Part shown: positions 10,701 to 18,700 of the stretch, in pieces | Layout of the letters: every line of letters begins with the position of its first letter | Numbering within the stretch: position 1 is the first letter of the stretch | NCBI GenBank assembly: GCA_022709905.1 | Contig: JAKLHY010000055.1 | Span: 1-52,668, forward strand | Reading direction: 5' to 3' | From: Verrucomicrobiota bacterium | Lineage (GTDB): Bacteria; Verrucomicrobiota; Verrucomicrobiia; Limisphaerales; UBA1319 | DNA length: 52,668 bases | The notes under the pieces: model-generated | The model's database searches: none | Seen by the model: the letters and a program-made list of their open reading frames with translations, nothing else | What the model was told of the DNA's origin: nothing | Translations under genes and position numbers: made by a program

Positions 10701-10991
10701 CAAGTCGGGAAGGTAAGTGTGGGAGATGCCCTGTAGTTCAACTGTGACATCAACGACACGTCCTGAAACGCCGCTGAAATTAAACACAACTGGGTATGGA
10801 TTCGATTGATTATTATCGCGCAAGGCGACATAACCAGAATCCTTTGAGGTTGTGAACAGACCTGCATTAGCGGACGGGGTCATAGAGACGCCGAACGCCA
10901 ACAGGATTACAGCAACCAAGGATCTGGTTGCTCCTGGGCATGCGCTTAGGAGATTCCAAGCGTGCTTAAGCATTATTTTTTTACTATTCAT
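4752..10991 (-). CDS. Giant secreted protein: P-domain, tandem cadherin/Ig-like repeats, C-terminal VCBS/FG-GAP repeats
   Basis: 2079 residues from the ATG at 10991 (GGAA upstream; M-N-S-K-K). The frame is open for 50 more codons upstream but that stretch is leader-like. A signal peptide occupies about residues 1-42, ending SANAG. Residues 45-210 resemble a proprotein-convertase P-domain (SGRVVDVTVELQGISHTYLP, 'GDWKVYIIDDSVGDLGQINN'). About 13 modules of 110-150 residues follow, each opening with N-x-A/P-P-x-I (NDAPAI, NEAPVI, NDPPYI, NDYPVV) and many containing 'DED' and 'DPD' acidic calcium-type motifs. The last 250 residues hold five FG-GAP/VCBS-type repeats with D-x-NGD and 'VWxMNG' (DINGDGKTDALLQRNDG, DFNGDSQFDLLWQHSDG). 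It is probably an exported adhesin or matrix protein. It sits alone between a terminator and a 750-bp leader. GC content looks lower than in the genes to the right. Confidence 0.85.
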   Translation of the reverse strand: MNSKKIMLKHAWNLLSACPGATRSLVAVILLAFGVSMTPSANAGLFTTSKDSGYVALRDNNQSNPYPVVFNFSGVSGRVVDVTVELQGISHTYLPDLSILLVSWDGKASYVMGDVGGGNPGLNNQTLVFNDNYSSSMLPDQIPGTAGSPGYNYKPSKFYPTGDVDTFPGAPAGPYQKSFLDVFRGMPDANGDWKVYIIDDSVGDLGQINNIKLTLVTSTDANTAPVLSPIGNQKVDEDSGQSVVGVHVEDVDAPTMASVRTKVEQVKKSDGNPLDGENGNLLEYIRFSTAGDKQGMDREIQYKPNTDESGKATFKVTAEDGQGGVDTKTFVIEVRAVNDAPAITYTYLGVTYSGKNTTIPVTIKEPGTGHPTPNSFTFTANVSDNSKETPANKLLVVGNSSNKDVIPVDNAYINIVGEGPTFTVTVTPRDYRWGNDIIITMTVQDLPVGAATDPDQQPIVIPGPQFVVKVESVIDAPVWKSFPSASPIISNEDADITIPVIIEDHESLPENPNDVQVEMYSDNDNLISDRLYSASDNKTLRVGAGLTIVSITPDGLMSAILTWRPNQDANSVMFGNGNVNFKAINAKNPTVKSQDAIIQYQINPVADNLKIEFKDGDNWVATGPTKTLDEDTTTAGTVKFRINDPDKAPGSMPSIILNYSSSDPSKINTVNVAPLPPFDNRAELTGSFLPLANAFGSTIITLRASDNLDPAHNAQNTFTVNITSKNDAPSITAIPDQIVPESGADQTVQFFVYMQDVDNAGGDLQLSFEPRDPATNPDWITREVKWPDNFTIEPNPADSYSRLVKIKVPKKAWGSYLFKAVVKDASATTKTDFNLIIQGVNDPVVVTGLNPSSPFTTVTVEEGRNSVQPFTVADGNETKPEKITSTIINLVQPVPPASPTPVPVFPADMITVQVGVSGGNRTLLVTAKEGLPTGRPLAPNEELPFTFQVQIADEGYPTPANTQTITVNGILKGRNEAPVIKDINPSSVVMNEDTISFVNFVAWDRETPNNLTMIGPKVSGDTAMLPQSNVYYTGVDTNKTLIIQPVANKFGTAVVTIQVQDPQGLKSAEHQISVTVNSVNDYPVVSDIPDQVDVSPMVRDYTNEMLEYPGKEDGRKIVFTATDPDNGTLPDVFVGDGTYIKIVSQTTDQADDDNKLFAADKDHLKVEPLPYDKDTNPNRHKWQITLRPNEFKTGSAQLQLIVKNNNHGLETVKTFNVQVMDWNTKPVFKDLQVAWTFNEDDDAKSDVFEIWDEETATLNFINWDGSGSEPTGAYIRILESSNPTLIPATTPYVKLETPDAGDSGKNPGNKFRKISVRPAFGRSGTAVLKIKAKDDGAGSTGSTDRMERIVELAITVNEVNDPPYITINNPIPNPNQAAKPGMQRLLFTVDDPETVDYNKLIITAKSLNPLVIPNDPVTGLLQTYGSSPSNPQREVWFWPAASAFGKAEIEITVTDNGPGTPLSDTKKQTITVNRINEAPYWVEQHPADKPVELKFDEDTTKTYDQLTPVDSEVNVAPFFNPYASPFEQMTFVFESSNQQLFPLDNPNYGIFYTIIQNPNMSGPGSPSKSLRLTFIPAPNFNGSAVIKAYVKDGGVPAVPGMEKDYPALGPAQSVAFQFNITVNAVNDAPSISTINPSPLSMGQNSQAPVTFSVSDAWNETAADLLQVIATSSDESIIKTSDLTIARNGSDMLMLVKSQSKNGQVDINIKCTDPQGLFTTRILVVKVGEGDFPPILTGQFGPWDTKPQTFTYRNFQVSDEDPNTVKVEVKSSNETVAKVFLVSQTQLLLQSFSEGTAQITVTATDKFGQKDTEIILVKVEGTEPQVATDINGDGKTDALLQRNDGTVAVWFMDDYNFIGGELFSPSNPGAGWKLITSADFNGDSQFDLLWQHSDGSLALWQMNGTQLAPNGAMFLPYPGTWKAVGAADLSQDGQTDIILQDVDGTVGVWLMNGTTLLQPQIVAAPGDPNFKVVGVGDLNGDQQADIVFQNSSTSVMAVWFMNRYTLATGEILTPQAPADPNYQAVAVGDYDGDGKADIVFQYSDPLNPAIAVWHMNGSIVNDGKFWTTVPAESGWSVVGP

Positions 10992-11742
10992 GGTTTTTTC
11001 CGTGTGATGATTAAACTTTTCGCTGCCTCCACTCAAGTTGGGCTCATCGGCTGCAAATCCCCTTCCCGACAGGGAACACCCGCCCGCCCAATCGGTTATC
11101 GAATCCCTCTTTCGATACAGTGTGTTTCTACTTTGTTTCATAGGTTTTTGTTGTACTGCAACTTAGGCCCAACCGCCTCCGAATAACACCAAAATGAGGG
11201 ATTTCCCCTCTCTCTCACTCGTTCATTATCTGAACTCGCGCAACCCTCTAAAACCCCTGTCATTATTGGTGTTTTCAGCGTTTTTTATGTTTTTATTCCA
11301 TCAGACCTTTTCCCAAATGAGCCGCGTAATACATGGCAGATTTAAGGATTTCGCCCAAAGTTGCAAGAAAAAAATGTGCCAGCTTGGAACTTTTCACCTC
11401 ATGCGGTGTTTTCGCCGCACCCGTTACACAAGTTATTTTCAATAAAAGATATGGAAAAAGCCCCTCCAACAAACATCGTTCATCCCTGTGATTAGGATGG
11501 CGGTGTTCATAAATAATTCATCAATAACTGATTACAATTGTTATGTATTCAGGATGTCGCTCCAGGATCCAAACCACCTCATAACCAGCTCCGACCCCCT
11601 CCGAATAACGGGATTAGGAGCTCCATACCTCCAGCGTAAACAGGATAGAAAACTGATATAAATCTTTAAAGCCCATTCTGAACTGTAAGAAATCGAGATT
11701 CAAATCCTCATCAGGGGATAAAAATCTTGCCCTTGAACGCGA
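10992..11742. other. 750-bp non-coding region upstream of the giant protein gene
   Basis: AT-rich, with no credible gene. It must hold the promoter of the giant protein gene (minus strand). Within the leader are two short perfect hairpins: TATCGAA-N7-TTCGATA at 11097-11117 and TTCCC-GACA-GGGAA at 11063-11076. A 12-bp direct repeat, CCTCCGAATAAC, occurs at 11176-11187 and 11598-11609. I could not match the region to a known riboswitch or assign a promoter with confidence. Confidence 0.5.
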
Positions 11743-12357
11743 TTATCCTGCCGCAAGCACGGCTCGAACGTCGATCGCTTCCATGCCTGCAGCCCGAATG
11801 GCGCGCAAACCCAGTTCGGTGTCCTCGAATCCCAGGCAGCGCTCCGGCGGCACATCGAGCCGTCGCGCGGCCTCCAGGAATATATCGGGCGCGGGTTTTT
11901 GACGAACAACGTCGTCGCTCGTGACCACAGCCCGAAAGAAAGGACGCAGTCCCAGATGTTCGAGAACGCGATGGATGACTCGTCGCGTTCCACCCGAGGC
12001 GATGGCGGATGGTTTTTTGCCCTGCATGGCGCGAACGATATCCAAGACGGGTGGGATGGGTTGCACTTGGTTTAGGAGGGCAAGGTAAGCCGCCTCCTTC
12101 TCCAAGGCGACGGCGATAGGGTCCAAGGGAACTTGTTGTTCGCGGCTGATATTCGTGAGGATTTCGCGGGATGGGATGCCGCCCATGGCATAGAATTGTT
12201 CTTCGCTGAGGTGGAACTGATGCCGCCGCATAATGCCCTGCCAAGCCTGCCAATGCAGAGGCATGGTATTCACCAGGGTGCCATCGAAATCGAAGATCAA
12301 CCCTGCAAATTGATCGTTTTCCCAAAGGGCAGGATTAGAAAGCAGGGCGTTCTTCAT
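11743..12357 (-). CDS. HAD-superfamily phosphatase / beta-phosphoglucomutase-like hydrolase
   Basis: 204 residues from the ATG at 12357; a TTG at 12372 in the same frame is an alternative that would add five residues. Motif I is LIFDFDGTLVNT near residue 20 (nucleophile and acid/base aspartates). Motif II is the threonine/serine of AIASGGTRR. Motif III is the lysine in 'VVRQKPAPDIFLEAA', and motif IV is GFEDTELGLRAIRAAGM. The cap inserted between motifs I and II (HWQAWQGIMRRHQF) is the helical C1 type of the beta-phosphoglucomutase/GS1 subgroup. These enzymes dephosphorylate or isomerise sugar phosphates in the cytoplasm; the substrate cannot be read from sequence. It lies 24 bp after prfA on the same strand and is probably cotranscribed with rpmE-prfA. 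Confidence 0.85.
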   Translation of the reverse strand: MKNALLSNPALWENDQFAGLIFDFDGTLVNTMPLHWQAWQGIMRRHQFHLSEEQFYAMGGIPSREILTNISREQQVPLDPIAVALEKEAAYLALLNQVQPIPPVLDIVRAMQGKKPSAIASGGTRRVIHRVLEHLGLRPFFRAVVTSDDVVRQKPAPDIFLEAARRLDVPPERCLGFEDTELGLRAIRAAGMEAIDVRAVLAAG

Positions 12358-12381
12358 GGAGTCCCAGCGCAACGGGCTGGA

Positions 12382-13482
12382 TCAGAGCTGCACGCCGGCA
12401 AGCCGTTGTTTAAGGTCGTCGGCCATGAGGGGTTCAATAATGGGATCCAGGTCACCGTCGATCACAGCCGGCAGGTTATAAAGGGTCAACTCGATCCGGT
12501 GGTCTGTCACGCGATTCTGAGGAAAGTTATAAGTGCGGATGCGTTCATTGCGTTCGCCTGTGCCGACTTGCGCTTTGCGCTGGGCGGCGTACTTGGCATT
12601 TTCCTCGGCGACGCGGGCCTCGAGCAAGCGCGACCGCAAGACGGTGAGAGCGCGGGCCTTGTTCTTCATTTGGGAACGCTGATCGGCGCATCGCACGATC
12701 ATGCCGGTGGGTTTGTGGACGATTTGAACCGCCGAATCGGTGGTATTGACGCCTTGTCCGCCTGGACCTGAGGCGCGGCACACGCTGATCTCGAGGTCGT
12801 CGGGCTTGAGTTCAATGTCGACTTCCTGGGCTTCGGGGAGAACAGCAACGGTGGTGGTGCTGGTATGGATGCGTCCCTGGGCCTCGGTGGCAGGCACCCG
12901 TTGAACCCGGTGCACTCCGCTTTCGTATTTCAATCGTTTGTAGACGTCGGTTCCCGAGACGGTGAAAATGACTTCCTTGAATCCCCCCAGATCGGAGGGG
13001 CTGGAGTCCAGAACCTCGATTTTCCAGTGTTGGGCATCGGCGTACCTTGTATACATGCGATACAAATCGGCGGCGAACAAGGCCGATTCCATCCCTCCCG
13101 CCCCAGCCCGGATTTCAATAATGGTATTCCGGGAATCGGCGGGATCCGGGGGGATGATGCCACGCTGGACTTCGAGGGCGAGGGTACCTTCCCGTTTTTC
13201 GAGGTGTGCGATCTCTTCTTTCGCGAGCTGGGCCATTTCGGAATCGGCCGGTTCGCTTTGGAGCAGGGCTCGGTTGGCCGCCAAATCCTCCTGCACCTTG
13301 TTGAACTGGTGTCCGATCGCCACCAAGTCTTTTAGACGCGAGTATTCCCTGGCCAGTTCCTGCGCGCGCTGCGGATTGTTAAAGACACTGGCCTCGCTCA
13401 AGGCATGTTCAACCTCCGCCAGTCGGCTGTTGAACTTTTGAATAAATGGGCGGTAATCCACAAGATCGCCACTGGCCATCAC
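12382..13482 (-). CDS. prfA: Peptide chain release factor 1
   Basis: 366 residues, close to the usual RF1 length of about 360. The catalytic GGQ is in SGPGGQGVNTTDSAV (near residue 239). The RF1-specific stop-codon reading motif PAT is in RVPATEAQGRIHTS (near 195), which separates it from RF2 (SPF). The N-terminal helical domain and 'EIRAGAGGMESALFAADLYR' also fit. RF1 releases nascent peptides at UAA and UAG in the ribosome. The frame starts with two methionines (MMASGDL); the first is taken here. It follows rpmE by 44 bp on the same strand, a common bacterial arrangement, and the HAD gene follows. Confidence 0.98.
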   Translation of the reverse strand: MMASGDLVDYRPFIQKFNSRLAEVEHALSEASVFNNPQRAQELAREYSRLKDLVAIGHQFNKVQEDLAANRALLQSEPADSEMAQLAKEEIAHLEKREGTLALEVQRGIIPPDPADSRNTIIEIRAGAGGMESALFAADLYRMYTRYADAQHWKIEVLDSSPSDLGGFKEVIFTVSGTDVYKRLKYESGVHRVQRVPATEAQGRIHTSTTTVAVLPEAQEVDIELKPDDLEISVCRASGPGGQGVNTTDSAVQIVHKPTGMIVRCADQRSQMKNKARALTVLRSRLLEARVAEENAKYAAQRKAQVGTGERNERIRTYNFPQNRVTDHRIELTLYNLPAVIDGDLDPIIEPLMADDLKQRLAGVQL

Positions 13483-13526
13483 GCCAGGCGTCCCGGTTCA
13501 TGGAAAATCCTGGCGGGTGGGGCCTT

Positions 13527-13766
13527 TTACTTCTTCTTGCGCTTGGCGGCGGCGGCCTGGGCGGCCTGAGTCTTGGCCATGCGCTGCTGGAACTTGTCGA
13601 CGCGGCCGGCGGTATCCACAAATTTCTGGGTGCCCGTATAGAACGGGTGGCACACGTTGCAGATCCCGATCAGGATCGACGGTTTGGTTGACCGGGTCTT
13701 GATCACGTTGCCGCAGGCGCACCGAATCTCCGCATCCACATACTTGGGATGAATGTTTGCTTTCAT
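13527..13766 (-). CDS. rpmE: 50S ribosomal protein L31
   Basis: 79 residues from the ATG at 13766 (MKANIHPKYVDAEIRCACGN); upstream in-frame codons have no family similarity. Four cysteines, C-x-C near 16-18 and CNVC near 37-40, mark the zinc-binding (C+) form of bacterial L31. 'HPFYTGTQKFVDTAGRVDKF' is the conserved core. The tail is extended by an Ala/Lys-rich stretch (AQAAAAKRKKK), slightly longer than in E. coli. It is first gene of the rpmE-prfA-HAD group. Confidence 0.97.
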   Translation of the reverse strand: MKANIHPKYVDAEIRCACGNVIKTRSTKPSILIGICNVCHPFYTGTQKFVDTAGRVDKFQQRMAKTQAAQAAAAKRKKK

Positions 13767-14101
13767 AAAAAGGCGGGTAAACGTAGCAAGCCTGCGCCTG
13801 ATGACAAGCCCGAATTTTTTCTTTTTCACACTCCACAACACATCTGGAACGAATCGGAGCGCTGGAGTGGCAAACCGCGCAGACATCGCTGTTCGGCTTT
13901 AATTCACGGGCTTGGCCAGGAGTCGGCCTGCAAAACACTTGCAAAGTATTTGAACCTGACAACAATGAGGACGCTCCTTGGGATTCATCGATGACGAGGG
14001 GGGACGGGATCAGACAACAAAGGTTGGCTGAGGGCCTGGAAGGAACCCTCCCGAAAGCTCGATAGGAGAACCTGGGAGTCATCCAGTAACAACGAAACGG
14101 T
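13767..14101. other. Divergent intergenic region between rpmE and trpE
   Basis: 335 bp without a credible gene. It must carry promoters for the ribosomal group (minus) and for trpE (plus). I found no convincing leader peptide with tandem tryptophan codons and no clear attenuator, so regulation of trpE cannot be read from it. Confidence 0.5.
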
Positions 14102-15649
14102 ATGCAGTGCTATCCAACCCGAGAGGAATTCGTGGCCCTGGCCACTCAAGGCAACTTGATCCCAGTGACTTACCGGCTCCTGGCGGATTTTGAAACGCCG
14201 CTCTCGGCTTACCAGAAGCTTCGAGGCCAGGGCGATTCCTTTCTGTTCGAGTCGGTCGAAGGTGGAGAACATCTGGGCAGGTATTCCTTTGTGGGATGCA
14301 AACCGCGCGAGGTCATCCGCCAAATGGGTGATCGCGTGGAACATCGGGTTGACCACCGGATTCAAGCGGTTTACAGCGTCGGACGGAATTCTACCCCGGG
14401 ATCAGGCGCTCAGGTCATCGATGGCTTGGCAGTGGTCGAACAGGTCATGTCCCGATTCCGGCCGGTGGTGCTGCCAGGCTTGCCACGATTCACGGGCGGC
14501 GCCATTGGCTATATCGGATACGAATTCATCCATGATGTGGAACCCGTGGTGCCGCGGCCGCCTGCCAATGACCTGCAGACTCCCACGCTTTATTTTCTGA
14601 TTGCGGATCATTTGTTGGTGTTTGACCGGGTGGCGCAAACCCTGACCTTGCTGGTCAACGCCCATATCGAGGAACAGGCGGATCCCGGTGAGGCTTACGA
14701 TGCCGCCGTGGCCGAAATCGAGCGGCTGGCCGGGTTGCTTCGTCAACCCATCCAATACGATCAGGTCACCGTGCCGCGCGAGGTTCCGCAAGTCTCCTTC
14801 GTTTCCAATCAGCCCAAAGAAAAATTCCTGCGCAATGTCACCCAGGCCCAGGAATACATCACCGCCGGCGATATTATCCAGGTGGTGGGTTCACAGCGGT
14901 TTTCCACCCGTGTTCAGGCTTCGCCCTTGGCGGTCTACCGGGCGGCCCGCACCGTCAATCCCTCGCCCTATATGTTCTTGCTGGAACTGGAGGATTTCGC
15001 CCTGGCGGGGGCGTCTCCAGAAATCCATGTGCGCTGCGAAGATCGCCGGGTTGAGATTCGGCCGATTGCCGGCACCCGCCCGCGGGGCCGCTCGCCGGAG
15101 GAAGATCAATCCTTGGCCCAAGCGCTGCTGGCGGATCCCAAGGAGCGCGCGGAACACGTCATGCTGGTGGACTTGGCGCGAAACGATCTCGGACGCGTGT
15201 GTGATTTCGGCTCGGTCCAGGTCAAAGATCTGATGGTGATCGAGCAGTACAGTCACGTAATGCACATCGTTTCCCAAGTCCAAGGTCGATTATCTTCCGG
15301 GAAGACCCTTTACGACCTGATGCGCGCGACGTTTCCAGCCGGGACTCTGACCGGCGCCCCGAAGATCCGGGCCATGCAGATCATCGCCGAACTCGAGCAA
15401 ACGCAGCGCGGCCCTTATGGGGGATGCGTCGGTTATTTTTCCTTCAACGGCAATCTCGATTGTTGCATCACCATTCGCACGGCGGTTCTGAAGGGCGGAC
15501 AAGCTTATGTTCAGGCCGGAGGCGGTTGGGTGACGGATTCCGTGCCGGAAAACGAATACCAGGAAACCGTGAACAAAGCCAAAGCCATGTTCAAAGCTGT
15601 GGCTCTGGCGGAAAGCTGCCTCACCCCGGCACCCCCTCAACGTTTTTAA
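14102..15649 (+). CDS. trpE: Anthranilate synthase component I
   Basis: 515 residues, normal for TrpE. The N-terminal feedback-binding region has 'FLFESVEGGEHLGRYSFVG' (the LLES-type tryptophan site). The chorismate-binding domain keeps SPYMFLLELEDFALAGASPE, 'IAGTRPRGRSPEED', 'ERAEHVMLVDLARNDLGRV', FPAGTLTGAPK and 'GPYGGCVGYFSFNGNLD'. It makes anthranilate from chorismate using ammonia supplied by a TrpG glutaminase. PabB and isochorismate synthases share the fold, but the N-terminal site and length favour TrpE. No trpG, trpD or other trp gene is adjacent, so the pathway is dispersed here. No strong Shine-Dalgarno sequence precedes the ATG. Confidence 0.93.
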   Translation: MQCYPTREEFVALATQGNLIPVTYRLLADFETPLSAYQKLRGQGDSFLFESVEGGEHLGRYSFVGCKPREVIRQMGDRVEHRVDHRIQAVYSVGRNSTPGSGAQVIDGLAVVEQVMSRFRPVVLPGLPRFTGGAIGYIGYEFIHDVEPVVPRPPANDLQTPTLYFLIADHLLVFDRVAQTLTLLVNAHIEEQADPGEAYDAAVAEIERLAGLLRQPIQYDQVTVPREVPQVSFVSNQPKEKFLRNVTQAQEYITAGDIIQVVGSQRFSTRVQASPLAVYRAARTVNPSPYMFLLELEDFALAGASPEIHVRCEDRRVEIRPIAGTRPRGRSPEEDQSLAQALLADPKERAEHVMLVDLARNDLGRVCDFGSVQVKDLMVIEQYSHVMHIVSQVQGRLSSGKTLYDLMRATFPAGTLTGAPKIRAMQIIAELEQTQRGPYGGCVGYFSFNGNLDCCITIRTAVLKGGQAYVQAGGGWVTDSVPENEYQETVNKAKAMFKAVALAESCLTPAPPQRF

Positions 15650-15729
15650 CGCGGCTTTTCGCTGGCCCCACCTCGCCGAATCAAAGTATGCTGGCCGGGC
15701 GAGCGGGCTGTCACCGTCTCCATGGTCTT

Positions 15730-18700
15730 ATGAAAACCGCTGTCCGATGCTTGCCCATAGCCGCTTTGAAAAGATCCTTGCGCCCGATGCTATCCCATGA
15801 AATGGAAACCTGGGGCGGCGCGCGACAGCCAGGCGCGCCTTGGACTACGCCGGGGCTGTTGAGCGGCACGGCGTCCATCCTTCAGGATGTTCTTAACCTG
15901 CAGTGTCGACGATTCCTCCTAGTGTCTCTCCTGGGGTTGTTTTTGTCCGGAGGAACGACCGTCTTCGCCGCGGCAGCCGCCGGCTCCGTGCTTTGGCGCC
16001 AGAATGCGGGGACCGGCGTATGGGGGAGTCCGGCCGAGGCCCCGGACGGCACCATTGTTGTCGGCTCACAGAACGGCCGGCTTTATGCGTTCGATGGCTC
16101 AGGCGCTTCCTTATGGCTGGTCCGGTTGGGGGACGATATCTACGGTTCCCCAGCGATCAGTCCTGACGGCACGATCTACGTGGGAGTCGACAAGGATTTG
16201 GTGGCCGTCCGGCCCGGCGGGACCGTGCGCTGGCGTGTCGCAGCCCAAGGAGGCGTCCGCTCCCGCCCGGCCTTGGATGCCGATGGCTCGGTCCTTTTTA
16301 CCTCCCTGGATAATTCCCTGTATTCCATTCAGCCCAATGGACGGTTGCGATGGCGCTTTGAAACCTTCGATGATTCATTGAGCTCACCCGCAGTGGGGGC
16401 GGATGGCACGATCTACTTTGGATCTCGAGATAACCGGCTCTACGCGGTCAATCGCGAGGGGCGCTCCCGATGGGCTTTCTTCACCGACGGCAATGTCGAT
16501 TCCTCGCCGGCGATCGGCTCCGACGGTTTGATCCTGGCGGGCAGCGCCGATAAAAAACTCGTTGCGATGAATCCCAACGGAACCCGGCGATGGGAGTTCT
16601 CCACACCGCATGCTGTCTTGAGTTCACCGGCCGTGGCTCCCAACGGCGACATATACTTCGGAACGACGGGCGGCGAATTCTACGCCTTGTCTTCGGACGG
16701 CGAGTTATTGTGGGACATCATCACCACCAACCGGGCGGCTTTCTCATCGCCAGCCGTTACCGCGGATGGAACGGTCTATACCACCGATCAAGACGGGATT
16801 GTCTATGCCTTTTCTTCCACGGGTGGGCGTCCCTGGACTTACCACGACACCAACTCCATGAAGGGCGGCGCCCTGACCCTGTTGCGCAATGGCAACCTGG
16901 TGGTCGGAACCGACAACGGCAGCCTGATGGCCCTCAAAGGCAACTCGGGACCCGCGCAGTCCTCCTGGCCGATGTTTGGGCGCGATCCGGCCCACACCGC
17001 TTCCGGCACCGTCCTGCGCCTCATGAGCGCCACCTACTCGCCCGGCCTGATCCAACTCGTTTCCCTGACCACCGCCCCGCCTTCCACCGTGACCGGCTAC
17101 CTCGTCGAAGACCAGCCGCCCGACGGATGGACCGTCGGCCTGATTTCGCACGGCGGACAATACGATGCCCGCACCAAACGGGTGAAATTCGGACCCTTTG
17201 CGGACAGCCAGCCCCGGCAGTTGCAATACGAACTAACCCCTCCCTTGCGCGAATCCGGCACCCGGTTCTTTGGGGGAAATGCCAGCGTGGGCGGCTGGAC
17301 AAGCCCTCCGTTGGGACGGTATTCCCAAAACCTGCTGCCGCTTCATCCCGCCGACGTATCGCCTACCGACGGCACGATTTCGCTCCGCGAAGCCACCAGC
17401 TATGTGATGGCATGGCAACAGGGCGCCACCTGGCCTGCGGATCCCCAGATCATTCCCGGGAGTTATGCCGATAGAGCCGTCGCTTTGTGGCGTCAGGGTG
17501 AAGACTACCAATACGATCCCCGCATGCCGACCGCTCCCGGTTGGTGGTTAAGTTCCACCCATGGAGTCCAACCGATGCGTCTTGAACCGGCCGAGGAAGA
17601 CCCGTCCCCCTCGCTGTCCACCTTGGGCAACGCGGAAGCCCAAATGGCCAATCGCTATCAATCCGGTGTTGCCATCGATGTCGCCCTTGAAGTCCGGCCG
17701 CAGCCAGGCATCTCGGTTTACGCCCTGGAAGACCACCCTCCCGAAGGATGGATTGTGAGCCGGATCTCGGCAAACGGCGTCTGGGATCCCTGGCATAAAA
17801 AAGTCAAATGGGGCCCTTTCAATGACGGATTGAACCGCCGGTTAACCTATCAGGCCATGCCTCCGGCCACGGCCACGAACAACGCTCACTTCTCGGGAAC
17901 CGTCGCCTTTAACGGCACTAACACCCTGATCATCGGCCAGCGCGACCTCCAACCCGGTGTCCCCACAGATCCCTGGGTTATTCGGCAATTCTCCTCGGAA
18001 TTTGCCCCGTTGTGGCGGCAGACGGTAACCCTGCAGGCAACCCCGCCGTCTTCGATCAGCTACTACGTCATCGAAGACCAACCGCCCATTGGCTGGACCG
18101 TCATTGTCACCACGCCGGGAGCAATCTATGATTCCGTGCATCACGTGGTCCGGTTCGGACCTTTTCAGGGTGACTCTCCACAATCCCTGACCTACGACAT
18201 TATCCCGCCCGCCCAAGCCGGCGGCGTGGCGTCATTTGCCGGCCGTTACCTGGTTGACGATCTGGAGAACCGCATCGGCGGAACCGATCAAACCACCGAA
18301 ACCCCCTTGCATCCCGCCGATTTCAGCCCTGTCAACAGTGTTCTCTCCTTGAACGAAATGACGGCCTACGCCGCCGCGTGGAAATCGGGTTCCAATTGGG
18401 GACAGCCTTCCATCCCCGTGGAGGCCTCCTCCGTGGCAACTGTGGTCGGCCTCTGGAAGCAGGCTGAAGGCTATCATTACTCCACCAACGCCCCGGCGGA
18501 AACCTATCCCTGGGCGCCCGATCTCTCGCGGATGCAACCCGGCCTCGCGAGTTTGAACACGAACTTTCCGCCCGCCACGGATAGCAGCGCCGTCGCCCTC
18601 ATGCCTACGAATTACTTGGCGGGTCAAAGCGTCTCCGTCCAACTCAAGATCACCGCCGCCAGCAACGTGTTGGTCTATGCGGTGGAAGACCTGCCGCCTT

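Noticed and set aside
11020..11060. Hammerhead-like text (CCGATGAG...GCGAAAA) on the minus strand
   Set aside because: The catalytic core CUGANGA is not matched (C in place of U) and the required stems do not form.
10992..11141. Fifty-codon N-terminal extension of the giant P-domain protein
   Set aside because: The extension precedes a clean signal peptide start with a GGAA ribosome site at 10991 and contains the leader hairpins.
15424..15729. N-terminal extension of the PQQ protein into trpE
   Set aside because: The extra codons overlap trpE in another frame and precede the signal peptide by over 150 residues; a start after 15649 is far more likely.
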